Of a stretch of DNA of 21,881 nt, positions 1 to 6,999 are shown piece by piece. Position 1 is the first letter of the stretch. Every line of letters begins with the position of its first letter. A program made the translations under genes and the position numbers. The notes below the pieces were generated by a model. That model ran no database searches, was not told the origin of the DNA, and worked only from the letters and a program-made list of their open reading frames with translations. The DNA is from an uncultured Bacillota bacterium (GTDB lineage: Bacteria > Bacillota > Clostridia > Christensenellales > QAND01), in the NCBI GenBank assembly GCA_905208455.1, contig CAJLPK010000020.1, positions 1 through 21,881 on the forward strand, given 5' to 3'.

Positions 1-257
1 ATTACGACGGCGCAATGGGCGTCCCCATCACCTTTCTCGACAAGTATTGCCCTGACCAGTTTGAAATTATCGGCATGGCAAAGCGAGGGGCGGGGGACCC
101 TGCCTTAAAATCTCATGTGTATACAAAGGATGAGTATCCGAATTACAGCGATTTGAATGCAACGCCCACACTCTGGGTAGACGGAAGGCTGAAAAATACC
201 TATCCCCGCATCCTAATTCGCAAAAAGGAGGGTTCGCATGAAAATCAAACTGCATGA
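1..257 (+). CDS. EcoRI-family adenine-specific DNA methyltransferase, C-terminal part
   Basis: The frame is open from the window edge, so only about the last 84 residues are present. The segment reading YDGAMGVPITFLDKYCP, then FEIIGMAKRG, then a ...YARILIR-like ending (here TYPRILIRKK) matches, from memory, the C-terminal part of EcoRI-type N6-adenine methyltransferases. These modify adenine in a specific DNA site using S-adenosylmethionine. The SAM-binding and catalytic motifs lie upstream of the window. The ATG at position 15 is internal, not a start. The stop at 255-257 overlaps the start of the following DUF262 fragment (238) by 20 bases, as expected for a translationally coupled pair. 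The family call is fairly sure; whether the full gene is intact cannot be judged. Confidence 0.8.
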   Translation, partial: YDGAMGVPITFLDKYCPDQFEIIGMAKRGAGDPALKSHVYTKDEYPNYSDLNATPTLWVDGRLKNTYPRILIRKKEGSHENQTA

Positions 258-399
258 AATCCCCGTCCGCGACGTGGTGGGCTATGGCGGCAGGCTGAAT
301 ATCCGCCCGGCCTTTCAGCGGGAGTTTATCTATAAGGAAAAGCAGCGTCAGGCGTGGCAAAAAGAAAAAAACAGCCGTTTTGCGGCTGTTTTTGCATGA
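238..399 (+). pseudogene. Truncated DUF262 (GmrSD-type) gene fragment
   Basis: Translation from ATG 238 gives 53 residues beginning MKIKLHEIPVRDVV and continuing with GYGGRLNIRPAFQREFIYK. This resembles the N-terminus of DUF262 proteins, which include the nuclease/NTPase subunits of GmrSD-type modification-dependent restriction systems and are often encoded beside EcoRI-type methylases. The match ends near QRQAW; the frame then runs into a terminator hairpin and stops at 397-399. DUF262 proteins normally have several hundred residues, so nearly all of the protein is missing. From memory of relatives, about ten residues between RDVV and GYGG may also be deleted. The remainder was probably lost when the downstream mscL side was joined here. 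Confidence 0.65.
364..394. terminator. Bidirectional intrinsic terminator
   Basis: The perfect 8-bp stem AACAGCCG/CGGCTGTT (370-377 and 383-390) has a five-base loop, an A-tract on the left and a T-tract on the right. It can stop transcription from the methylase side (+) and from mscL (-). Confidence 0.85.
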
Positions 400-406
400 A
401 AGGCGT

Positions 407-838
407 CTATGCGTTTTCGGCGGACTCGTGCAGGGCGGCGGGCTCGTCCAGCACGGAGGTGCAGTGCGGGCAGCGCACGGCGGGTAGGGGGATCTCCGTG
501 CAGCAAAACGGGCAGGTCTTGACAGCGGGCGTGGCCGCCTCCTCTTTTTTGCGGCCAACGGATATGAGGCGGTTGATGGCGCGCATCAGGCAGAAAAGAA
601 GAAAGGCCATGATGAAAAAGTTGACCACAGAGGATAAAAACGCCGAAGCGAACCCGGCGATGTCCGCCCAGGCATAGGTGGCGGCGCCGGTAACGAAGGC
701 CAGGATGGGGTTGATAAAATTATCCGTCAGCGAGGTGACGATGCCGGAAAATGCGCCGCCGATGAGCACGCCGACGGCCATATCCATCACATTGCCGCGC
801 AGGGCAAACGCTTTGAATTGAGAGATGAAATTTTTCAT
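407..838 (-). CDS. mscL: Large-conductance mechanosensitive channel MscL
   Basis: The 143-residue product starts MKNFISQFKAFALRGNVMDM, the conserved MscL N-terminal helix and start of TM1. TM1 is at about residues 17-40 and TM2 at about 66-88. MscL forms a pentameric membrane pore that opens under high membrane tension and protects against hypo-osmotic shock. The tail carries two Cys pairs (C109/C112 and C123/C126) forming a probable zinc ribbon, an extension that I recall in other Firmicute MscL proteins. The start at 838 was chosen over an upstream in-frame codon at 895 because it begins the conserved family sequence and has a purine-rich AAGGAAAGGAC stretch upstream. The gene stands alone, with the terminator at 364-394 downstream. 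Confidence 0.95.
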   Translation of the reverse strand: MKNFISQFKAFALRGNVMDMAVGVLIGGAFSGIVTSLTDNFINPILAFVTGAATYAWADIAGFASAFLSSVVNFFIMAFLLFCLMRAINRLISVGRKKEEAATPAVKTCPFCCTEIPLPAVRCPHCTSVLDEPAALHESAENA

Positions 839-923
839 GCGGTTCTGTCCTTTCCTTTGTCTTTTGCATGCACTAGGATACCATAAAGGGAGCATGGGGA
901 CAGGGCCTAAGCGCGAAAAAATA

Positions 924-952
924 AAAAAACAGCCGGAGAATGGCTGTTTTTG
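924..952 (-). terminator. Intrinsic terminator of the PRK06851-like gene
   Basis: The stem AAAACAGCC/GGCTGTTTT (926-934 and 942-950) has a 7-base loop. On the minus strand it follows the stop codon at 967 and ends in a T-rich tract. Confidence 0.8.
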
Positions 953-966
953 TCGAAAGGATAGGG

Positions 967-2052
967 TCAGGAGAGGCCGCAGAGGGCCAGCACCTCGGCG
1001 CTGACGCGGGCGGATAGGCGGTTTAGCTTGGCATAGTCCATCTCGCTGGTATAGAAGTGCTCCAGCTTATCATGGAAGCCTTTGGCTGCGGCGATGGACT
1101 GCACGGCGGCGTTGACGAGCGAAGCAAACAACGCCGCGTTTTGCTCCAAAACGGGCTGAAATTCCGACAGCGCCTGCTGATCCATCAGCGGCTCAAACGC
1201 CACCGTGCGCGTCACGCCGGCGGGCGAGACGCTGTGAAACTCCGAATGCGTGGTGACAAGCAGCCCCTTTGCCGGCAGGTACAGGTGCTCGATGCGTTCA
1301 GGGTCGATGGCGCAGTGGTACGTTTCCACCTCCAGCCCGCTTTCCAGCGCCCGGCGCCGCAGGCTTTCCAGCGCCCATTCAGCGGGAAAGGCCCAGGGGC
1401 CTGCCAAGCGCCAGCATTCCGTGCCCTTGAGCGATTCCAGCGTGGAGACACAGCCGCCCGGCGTGATAGCGCCGGCAAACAGCTTGCGCTCTGTGCCGGG
1501 GCCTGCGGGGCGATGCGGCAGCTTTAAGGCCTTGAAAAGCGGGGCGAGCGCGTCGTTTAGCGCGGTATGGTCGGTATGCTGGGCATAGAGGGCATGGGTA
1601 TCGGCGCGCACCTGGGAGGCGGCGGCCAAATACCGGTACGCCCGCTGGAACTGGGCGGAGATGCGGCGGCTGGTCGCAAAGATCTGCGGGGTTTTTTCGT
1701 GCAGGGCGGCCTGGTTCAGGCATTCGCCCAGGTTGATGATGCTGTCCACCGCGCCGGGCAGCACGGGGTCGACGATGTGCGGCGCCGTGCCGTCCACCAT
1801 CATGAGCCCGGCAGAGGGCACGACGATGCCGTCCAGGCTGTCGTTGTCCGAAGAGCAATGCAAAAATTCCACATCGGTATGCTCGGCGATGCGCTCGCCC
1901 AGGCGGCGCATCAGGGTGGATTTGCCCACCCCCGGGCCGCCCTTTAGGATGAAAATGCGCGTGGCGTCCTGGGGACGGATGACTTGATCATAGTAGCTGT
2001 AAAACCCGCGCGACGTATTGCCGCCGGGATAAAGATGGCGAATATGCGGCAT
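967..2052 (-). CDS. PRK06851-like P-loop ATPase with degenerate second half
   Basis: The 361-residue protein has a clear Walker A motif, GGPGVGKST, at residues 38-46, followed by a CSSDNDSLDGIVVP stretch typical, from memory, of the uncharacterised PRK06851 ATPase family. The second half repeats the layout: beta-strand/loop at 214-230, then HCAIDPERIEHLYLP, parallel to HCSSDNDSLDGIVVP in the first half. The second loop, however, reads LAGPWAFPAE and lacks the GxxGxGK[ST] nucleotide-binding signature. The protein is therefore probably an internal duplication with only one competent ATP site. No membrane segments or signal peptide are seen. An AGGAGGTG ribosome binding site precedes ATG 2052. 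The molecular role of the family is unknown to me. Confidence 0.75.
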   Translation of the reverse strand: MPHIRHLYPGGNTSRGFYSYYDQVIRPQDATRIFILKGGPGVGKSTLMRRLGERIAEHTDVEFLHCSSDNDSLDGIVVPSAGLMMVDGTAPHIVDPVLPGAVDSIINLGECLNQAALHEKTPQIFATSRRISAQFQRAYRYLAAASQVRADTHALYAQHTDHTALNDALAPLFKALKLPHRPAGPGTERKLFAGAITPGGCVSTLESLKGTECWRLAGPWAFPAEWALESLRRRALESGLEVETYHCAIDPERIEHLYLPAKGLLVTTHSEFHSVSPAGVTRTVAFEPLMDQQALSEFQPVLEQNAALFASLVNAAVQSIAAAKGFHDKLEHFYTSEMDYAKLNRLSARVSAEVLALCGLS

Positions 2053-2177
2053 GATGCAGCACCTCCTGCAAAGATTCGGAGCAGCGCTCCAAGGCTAGGA
2101 TATGCAGGCGCGGCCCTGCGCATACCGATGCAGGCAGAAAGAGGGATACGGATAGAAGGAGAGCCGGGATAAACACT

Positions 2178-2375
2178 GGGCGGAAAAGGATGGATGACGG
2201 CGGATAAGCGACCTATCCCCGGGGCACAGCGCATGCTAAGCACAGGGAAGGGCCGGACGAGGAGCCGCCTACTGGGCGGAAAAGGATGGATGACGGCGGA
2301 TAAGCGACCTATCCCCGGGGCACAATGCAGGCTAAGCACAGGGAAGGGCCGGGCGGGGAGCCGCCCACTGGGCGG
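2178..2375 (+). repeat. Repeat family A: two tandem 96-bp units
   Basis: Units begin at GGGCGG 2178 and 2274, with a third boundary at 2370, giving a period of 96. Each unit carries TATCCCCGGGGCACA near its middle and ends in the small hairpin CCGCC-[TC]ACTG-GGCGG. The array fills the space between the PRK06851-like gene and the ZIP transporter stop codon (2379-2381). The same unit recurs at 4508-4805 and, in a diverged form, at 6141-6362 and 7000-7134. Confidence 0.85.
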
Positions 2376-2378
2376 GGA

Positions 2379-3173
2379 TCAGCCAAGCGCTACATCCAAA
2401 ATCATCATGAGCACAAAGCCAAAGATAACGCCCAACGTGCCGACGTTGCTGTGCTCGCCCAAATGCGCTTCGGGGATGAGCTCCTCGACGACGACATAGA
2501 CCATCGCGCCGGCGGCAAAGGACAGAAGCCAGGGCATCAGGGGCTCGATGGCGCCGGCGATGAGCACCGTTAAAATGCCGAAAATAGGCTCTACGATGCC
2601 GGACAGGCTGCCCATGACAAACGCGCGGCTTGTCTTGGCGCCCTCCTGGCGCAGCGGCAGGGAGATGGCGGCCCCCTCCGGGAAGTTTTGGATGCCGATG
2701 CCCAGCGCCAGCGCCATGGCGGAAGCGTACAGCGCCGTTTGCCCGCCGCCCTGGGCCGCCAGCGCAAAGGACAGGCCGACCGCCATGCCCTCGGGAATGT
2801 TGTGCAGGGTCACGGCGGTCACCAAAAGCGTGGTGCGCTTCCATTGGGAGGATAAGCCCTCCGGCTGCTTGGCGCCGAGATGCAGATGCGGCAGCAAGGA
2901 ATCCATGGCAATGAGAAACCCGACGCCCAGCAGAAACCCGCCGGCCGCCGGCACCCAGCCCAAAAGCCCGGCTGCCTCGGCCTGGTCGATGGCAGGGATC
3001 AAAAGCGACCAGACGGACGCGGCGATCATGACCCCGGCGGCAAAGCCCAAAAAGACCCGCTGCAGGCCGGCGGAAAATTGTTTGCGGAAAAAGAAGACCA
3101 TGGCAGCGCCCAGCGTGGTCATCAAAAAGGTGAACCCAGTGCCGGCGGCAGCCCATAAAACGGCGGTGTGCAT
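2379..3173 (-). CDS. ZIP-family metal (zinc/iron) transporter
   Basis: This 264-residue membrane protein has about eight hydrophobic segments and the two signature metal-site motifs of ZIP proteins: HNIPEG (124-129) in TM4 and QNFPEG (162-167) in TM5, with a supporting glutamate at E195. A histidine-containing loop, PHLHLG (about 95-100), lies between TM3 and TM4. It is a ZupT/GufA-like importer of divalent metal (Zn2+, possibly Fe2+ or Mn2+). ATG 3173 follows AAAGGAGG. The promoter TTGACA-N16-TATAGT (3252-3257 and 3230-3235, minus strand) carries a dyad operator at 3201-3218 over the start of the transcript. The same dyad occurs at the ABC/ECF locus about 6 kb away, suggesting metal-responsive repression. 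The exact metal cannot be read from sequence. Confidence 0.93.
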   Translation of the reverse strand: MHTAVLWAAAGTGFTFLMTTLGAAMVFFFRKQFSAGLQRVFLGFAAGVMIAASVWSLLIPAIDQAEAAGLLGWVPAAGGFLLGVGFLIAMDSLLPHLHLGAKQPEGLSSQWKRTTLLVTAVTLHNIPEGMAVGLSFALAAQGGGQTALYASAMALALGIGIQNFPEGAAISLPLRQEGAKTSRAFVMGSLSGIVEPIFGILTVLIAGAIEPLMPWLLSFAAGAMVYVVVEELIPEAHLGEHSNVGTLGVIFGFVLMMILDVALG

Positions 3174-3200
3174 ACAAAATCCTCCTTTGGTGGGACTATA

Positions 3201-3257
3201 AGTTAGCTATAACTAACTATCTACCTTCCACTATACCTTATTTTGCCCCAATGTCAA
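3201..3257 (-). promoter_or_regulatory. ZIP promoter with RGTTA-N8-TAACY dyad operator
   Basis: On the minus strand: -35 TTGACA (3252-3257), 16-base spacer, -10 TATAGT (3230-3235). Eleven bases further downstream lies the inverted repeat AGTTA-GCTATAAC-TAACT (3201-3218), whose arms extend by one more pair (AGTTAG/CTAACT). A repressor bound there would cover the early transcribed region. The same arms and spacing occur at 9117-9134 and 9265-9282. Confidence 0.7.
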
Positions 3258-3310
3258 CGGCAGCGTAAATGAATTTTCATGGGGCACACTAGAAGGGGAG
3301 GTGAAAAGCA

Positions 3311-3430
3311 TTGCCGGATACCTATGACGACGTATATAAGTCCTTGCGGCCGAAGGAACAGGATTTTACCGGGCTTACGGCAGAGGATGAGGAAAAGCAG
3401 ACCAAGGCGTTGTTTGATATCATCGCCTAA
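3311..3430 (+). CDS. Small acidic protein, 39 aa, TTG start
   Basis: A short frame begins with TTG 3311 and ends at TAA 3428-3430, encoding an acidic, hydrophilic peptide starting MPDTYDDVYKSLRPKEQD. Support for a real gene: a very strong GGGGAGGTG ribosome binding site seven bases before the TTG, and a strong intrinsic terminator directly after the stop. There are no membrane segments and no cysteines. The upstream sequence shares the pattern GCA[CT]ACTAG.AGGGGAGG with the other small gene at 7263. I do not recognise the family, and give no function. Confidence 0.6.
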   Translation: MPDTYDDVYKSLRPKEQDFTGLTAEDEEKQTKALFDIIA

Positions 3431-3432
3431 GG

Positions 3433-3463
3433 CAAAAAGAGCAGCCTGCGCGGCTGCTTTTTG
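3433..3463 (+). terminator. Intrinsic terminator after the 39-aa gene
   Basis: The stem GCAGCC/GGCTGC (3441-3446 and 3452-3457), loop TGCGC, is extended by A/T pairs and followed by a T-tract. It starts three bases after the stop codon, which supports the small gene as a complete transcription unit. Confidence 0.85.
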
Positions 3464-3763
3464 CATGAGGGGGCATAAGGACAGCGGAGAAGCGGCCCAA
3501 GAACGCGCGGGCCTGCCCGGCGCTGCCTGTGCCCGGGGGCCAGCGCTTTGGGCTTTGTGGCGGCAGGGCTTTGCCTTAAGGCGGCAGAGGATGCGCTTTA
3601 TCCGGGCCATGTGCGCGATGTCCCGGCGTCCCGGCTGCAAAACAGCGCCGCGCAAGGCTTTGGGCAGGCGGCCAAAGCAAGCCCGACCGCCAAATTGGAT
3701 ACACCCGGATACCCACGGGCGGCGCATACTAAAGCAAAGACGGACAGCAGGAGGATTTGCAGC

Positions 3764-4507
3764 ATGAACTATCTGGAGCAGCTCAACGCATTTTTTCTGA
3801 AAAAGGAGCAGGACGCGCTTTCCAGCCGGGCGCAGTGCCTGTATTGGAACCTATTGGGGCTGAATAACCGCTACCGCTGGGCCGCGTGGTTTTGCGCATC
3901 CGGCCTGATTTTGCAGGGGATGACGGGGCTTTCGCGCAGCCAACTGGCCCAGGCGCGCGCAGAGCTGGCGGAAAAGGGCTACCTGCGCTACCGGGCAGGC
4001 GGCGGCGGCCAGACAGGACGCTATCATTTGGAGGATCTCGGTGCGCTGTACCGGGACGAGCCCTGTGCGCCGGGCGAGACGCAGACGGAAACGCGATCCG
4101 ATACACAAGCTGATACACAAACCGATACACGACCCGGTACACAAGCTGATACACGGCCCGAACGCGAGGCAGCCCCCCTTCTTAAAATAAAAACAAAAGA
4201 AAAAGAAAAACAAAGAGAGCCCATCGGCGCGCGCACGGCAGAGCCCTCGGAAGAGGAGGTGCGGGCGTTTGTCTCGCAAGCGGGGTACCAGGTAGACCCG
4301 GCGCTGTTTACCACCTATTACCAGGCCCGGGGCTGGCAGGCCGGCGGACAGCCCATCCGTTCGTGGCAGGCCCTGGTGAAGGTATGGGACAGGCGGGATG
4401 CCAAGGGGCAGTTCGGGGCCCCGTACAATCGGGGCAACCCGGCGCTGCGCTATGCCCAGCGCGCCCCGGCAGAGCGGGCGGCGCTGGATGCTGTGGTGCA
4501 GTATTAG
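3764..4507 (+). CDS. Orphan phage-type replication initiator (winged-helix)
   Basis: The 247-residue protein has an N-terminal region (about 1-105) resembling the winged-helix domain of phage replisome organisers of the DnaD/replication-initiator type, including GLSRSQLAQARAELAEKGYL as a probable helix-turn-helix. A low-complexity linker (about 105-152) holds 4-residue repeats of the DTQA/DTRP type and a Lys-rich stretch. The C-terminal part, YQVDPALFTTYYQARGW then PIRSWQALVKVWDRR, is typical of such phage proteins. These bind the origin and recruit a helicase loader. No phage neighbours are present, so this is an orphan or domesticated copy. GGAGG precedes ATG 3764, which is preferred to the longer frame from 3548. 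Its linker DNA holds iteron-like repeats. Confidence 0.7.
   Translation: MNYLEQLNAFFLKKEQDALSSRAQCLYWNLLGLNNRYRWAAWFCASGLILQGMTGLSRSQLAQARAELAEKGYLRYRAGGGGQTGRYHLEDLGALYRDEPCAPGETQTETRSDTQADTQTDTRPGTQADTRPEREAAPLLKIKTKEKEKQREPIGARTAEPSEEEVRAFVSQAGYQVDPALFTTYYQARGWQAGGQPIRSWQALVKVWDRRDAKGQFGAPYNRGNPALRYAQRAPAERAALDAVVQY
4076..4159 (+). repeat. Intragenic 12-bp tandem repeats (iteron-like)
   Basis: Seven consecutive 12-bp units lie in frame within the replication-initiator gene. The two at 4076-4099 are degenerate; five at 4100-4159 follow the pattern GRTACACRRSCY (for example GATACACAAGCT at 4100-4111 and GGTACACAAGCT at 4136-4147). An AT-rich tract of about 40 bases (4179-4218) follows. Direct repeats followed by an AT-rich stretch inside an initiator gene recall the lambda origin inside gene O. 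Confidence 0.75.
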
Positions 4508-4805
4508 CGGGAAAGAACGGACGGCAGCAGATAAGCAGCCTATCCCCGAGGCACAGAGCGCAGGCTCCTCACAAAAGCATAGGCCGGGCAAGGCAGCGCC
4601 TACTGGGCGGGAAAGAACGGATGGCGGTAAATAAATGGCCTATCCCCGGGGCACAAAGTATGCCTGTCACAAAAGCATGGGCCGGACATGCCCCGCCTAC
4701 TGGGCGGGAAAGAACGGATGGCAGCAGATAAGCAGCCTATCCCCGGGGCACAGAGCATGCCCGGCACAAAAGCATAGGCCGGGCAAGGTACCGCCCACTG
4801 GGCGG
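4508..4805 (+). repeat. Repeat family A: three tandem 96-98-bp units
   Basis: Boundaries at GGGCGG 4605, 4702 and 4800 give units of about 96, 97 and 98 bp, starting directly after the stop codon of the replication-initiator gene. Each has the TATCCCCGRGGCACA core and the terminal CGCC-[TC]ACTG-GGCGG hairpin. The changing unit length breaks any reading frame, so the array is not a repetitive protein. It separates two convergent genes. Confidence 0.85.
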
Positions 4806-4814
4806 GCGGGAAAG

Positions 4815-4845
4815 AAAAAAGGCGCTCTCCAAAGGGGAAAGCGCC
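4815..4845 (-). terminator. Intrinsic terminator of the M42 peptidase gene
   Basis: Arms GGCGCTCTCC and the imperfect complement ending AAAGCGCC (4821-4830 and 4834-4845) enclose a short loop. On the minus strand a run of six T (4815-4820) follows. It lies 20 bases beyond the stop codon at 4865. Confidence 0.75.
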
Positions 4846-4864
4846 ATCGGGGCACAAGGGGGCT

Positions 4865-5965
4865 TTAGTCCAGCGTGTAACGGGCCTGCACAAAGGAAGC
4901 ATCCATCCCCTGCACCATGTGCGCGACGAGCAGAGAGAGGTTTTCAATGTCGTCCAGGTCCGCGACCTCGGTGGTGGAATGGGCATAGCGCACAGGCGCG
5001 CCGATCTCGATGCAGGCGGGGCCGTCGCCGGTGAGCTGGGAAAAGGCGTTGTCGCCGAGCGAGGAGTAGCATACATAATGCTGCAGGCCGGTGCCCTGCT
5101 CTGCGGCGGTGCGCTCGGCCAAGGCATACAGGCCGGGATGGGCGATGGTGCCGTTGTCCACGCCGTCGCTGTAATTGTAGTGCGAGGCCACGGGGCCGCG
5201 GCCCACCGTAGCTTCAAACACGCCCTTGACATCCGGCGTATCCCCTGCCAGCAGCATATCCATGCTGATGGCGGCCATGGGGTTGATGCGGCGCACGGCC
5301 ATGGCGGCGGCGCGCTGGTTGTATTCCTCCCAGACCGTGGCGGCCAGGTAGGCGGTGCGCTGCGGGCGGGCCTGGTACAGCTGGCGGGCGATGCCGATGA
5401 GCGCGGCCACACAGCCGCAGTTATCCAGCGCCGTGGCGGCTACACGGCGGCCGCCTAACGGCTGGTATACCGGCTCATACACCACGGGGCAGCCGATGGC
5501 AAAGCCCATGGCCCTTGCCTCTTCGGCGCTGCCTGCGCCCACATCCACCAGCAGCTCCCGCAGGGGCTGCACGCGCTGCTTTTCCTCCTCTGTCATCAAA
5601 TGCTTGCACTTGGTGCCGACCACGCCGCATTGCCAGGCGCCGGACTGCGTGCGTACCCGCACACGGCTGCCCGGCAGCACCTTATCCGGCACGCCGCCAA
5701 TGGCCTGCAGGCGCAAAAAGCCGTCCTCCGAGACATACGATACGATCATGCCGACCCTGTCCATATGCGCATAGACCATCACGGGCGCAAGCGAGGGGTC
5801 CGTGCCGTCGATGCGGGCGATGACATTGCCGACATTGTCCACCGTGATGCTGTCGGATACCGGGGCCAGGTAGTCTTTTGCCTTTTGGGCGATCTCCTGC
5901 TCAAAGCCGGAGGGGCCGGGCGTGGTGCAAAGGTCTTGTAAAACGTCGTTGAGCACTGGTTTCAT
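4865..5965 (-). CDS. M42-family metallo-aminopeptidase
   Basis: The 366-residue protein carries the metal ligands of M42 (FrvX/TET-type) aminopeptidases in order: H67 and D69 in AHMDRVG, bridging D181 in TALDNCG, E213/E214 in VWEEYNQ, D236 in SMDML and H329 in RYAHSTTEV. These cytoplasmic, usually multimeric dizinc or cobalt enzymes trim N-terminal residues from peptides. Where many relatives have QEEVGLRGA, this one reads WEEYNQRAA, a divergent active-site segment that may alter specificity. ATG 5965 has AAAGGAGG ten bases upstream and is preferred to the longer frame from 6004. A promoter, TTGCTT-N17-GATAAT, is seen at 6007-6035. The gene is monocistronic, ending in the terminator at 4815-4845. 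Confidence 0.9.
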   Translation of the reverse strand: MKPVLNDVLQDLCTTPGPSGFEQEIAQKAKDYLAPVSDSITVDNVGNVIARIDGTDPSLAPVMVYAHMDRVGMIVSYVSEDGFLRLQAIGGVPDKVLPGSRVRVRTQSGAWQCGVVGTKCKHLMTEEEKQRVQPLRELLVDVGAGSAEEARAMGFAIGCPVVYEPVYQPLGGRRVAATALDNCGCVAALIGIARQLYQARPQRTAYLAATVWEEYNQRAAAMAVRRINPMAAISMDMLLAGDTPDVKGVFEATVGRGPVASHYNYSDGVDNGTIAHPGLYALAERTAAEQGTGLQHYVCYSSLGDNAFSQLTGDGPACIEIGAPVRYAHSTTEVADLDDIENLSLLVAHMVQGMDASFVQARYTLD

Positions 5966-6006
5966 AGCAAGGGCCTCCTTTGGAAACAAAAAGGTGTGTT
6001 GCAAAA

Positions 6007-6035
6007 ATTATCCCACCTTTTGCACGGAAAAGCAA
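6007..6035 (-). promoter_or_regulatory. Probable sigma-A promoter of the M42 peptidase
   Basis: On the minus strand: -35 TTGCTT (6030-6035), 17-base spacer, -10 GATAAT (6007-6012), about 40 bases upstream of the start codon at 5965. Confidence 0.55.
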
Positions 6036-6140
6036 GCGGAACAGGTGGGGCAACAGCGGGCGCTTGCCCGGCGCCGCATCACCGGCCGGGCAGGGCAGAG
6101 AGACGCCCAAAGGGAAGGCAGGGAGTTGCCCCGGGAGAGG

Positions 6141-6362
6141 AAAACAGGCAAGCACGAGAGAAAAGCCGGGCAGGGCGACAGAAGCGAAAGCCTTGTCTGG
6201 GGCAGGGAATGCGCCTGGCACGAGAGAAAAGGCCGGACGGGGCACCGCCTACTAGGCGGAAGAAAAGCAGGGTAAGGAGATAAAGGCAAAGGCTTTGCCC
6301 CGGGGCAGGGAATGCGCCAAGTACGAGGGCATTGGCCGGGCAGGGGGTCGCCTACTAGGCGG
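6141..6362 (+). repeat. Repeat family A, second subtype (~103-bp units)
   Basis: Two units end at AGGCGG 6254-6259 and 6357-6362, a period of 103. Each has a core of the type GGGGCAGGGAATGCGCC, then GGCCGG and the terminal CGCC-TACTA-GGCGG hairpin. The last unit overlaps the 3' end of the DUF6512 gene: its stop codon (complement of CTA 6355-6357) and last codons are supplied by the repeat. The rest of the interval 6040-6354 contains only diverged repeat-like GC-rich sequence. Confidence 0.75.
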
Positions 6363-6864
6363 AACGGAACAGCGGCCAATCGGGCGGGGCAAGGGTGAAA
6401 ACAAAAAACAATAGGCACAGCGCCGCGGCCCCGGCGCAGCACCAGGGCGCCCAGCCGGGGAGCGGGCCGCTGCGCTGCGCCAGGCGGCAGGAAACGGCAA
6501 ACATGACAAACACCCAAGCCGCGCAGCTAAGGATATCCACCCATAGGCAATGCACGCCGAAAATGCCGGTGTAGGTGTAGTAAAAGGCGATCATCAAGGC
6601 CGGGCCCAGCAGCAGCGCACAGCTTTTAGCGGCCCAAAAGGGCATCGGCGGCACGCGCAGCAGCAGGCGCTCGGCGCACGCCGCCAGCAGAAAGGGGAAA
6701 AACAACAGCTTGCCGTGCTCCCATACGCTTTCATTGACCGGGCAAACCAGGCCGATGAGGGGATTTTCCCCGGTCCAGCGATAGAGAAAATGGCAGACAA
6801 AGCAGGCGCAGAGCACTGCCAGCGCGCCATAGAGCTCGGCTTTGGCAAAGACGGAGCGGTCCAT
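6355..6864 (-). CDS. DUF6512-like integral membrane protein
   Basis: The 169-residue, very hydrophobic protein has about five membrane segments and starts MDRSVFAKAELYGALAVL. The motif NPLIGLVCPVNESVWEHGK followed by LLFFPFLL is, as I recall, the hallmark of the DUF6512 family of small membrane proteins of unknown function. ATG 6864 is preceded by AAGGAGGGA at good spacing and fits the first membrane helix; the frame extending to 7104 has no support. The last residues (FRSA, stop) lie inside the terminal hairpin of a family-A repeat, so the C-terminus may have been altered by repeat insertion. No operon partner is seen. Confidence 0.7.
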   Translation of the reverse strand: MDRSVFAKAELYGALAVLCACFVCHFLYRWTGENPLIGLVCPVNESVWEHGKLLFFPFLLAACAERLLLRVPPMPFWAAKSCALLLGPALMIAFYYTYTGIFGVHCLWVDILSCAAWVFVMFAVSCRLAQRSGPLPGWAPWCCAGAAALCLLFFVFTLAPPDWPLFRSA

Positions 6865-6999
6865 AGGCAATCCCTCCTTGAAAATACGGTATGGCACAGT
6901 GTATCCGTTTTTGCAGCGGCGTATGAGCGCGCAGGCAAAAAAAACAGCGCAGACAGGGGAGCCCGCGCTGCCTGTAAGGCGGGAGAGGCCCGGCATGGC

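Noticed and set aside
2194..2499. Open frame with a repetitive protein (repeated MTADKRPIPGAQ segments)
   Set aside because: The 96-bp repeat period happens to be divisible by three. Other arrays of the same family have 97-, 98- and 103-bp units that break the frame, so the repeat is noncoding.
3720..3731. CATACTA box upstream of the replication-initiator gene, similar to the boxes before the two small genes
   Set aside because: No matching -35 element at 17 bases and a different distance to the ribosome binding site, so it was not grouped with them.
3548..3763. N-terminal extension of the replication-initiator frame
   Set aside because: No ribosome binding site at the upstream ATG and no family similarity in the added 72 codons; GGAGG and the conserved start are at 3764.
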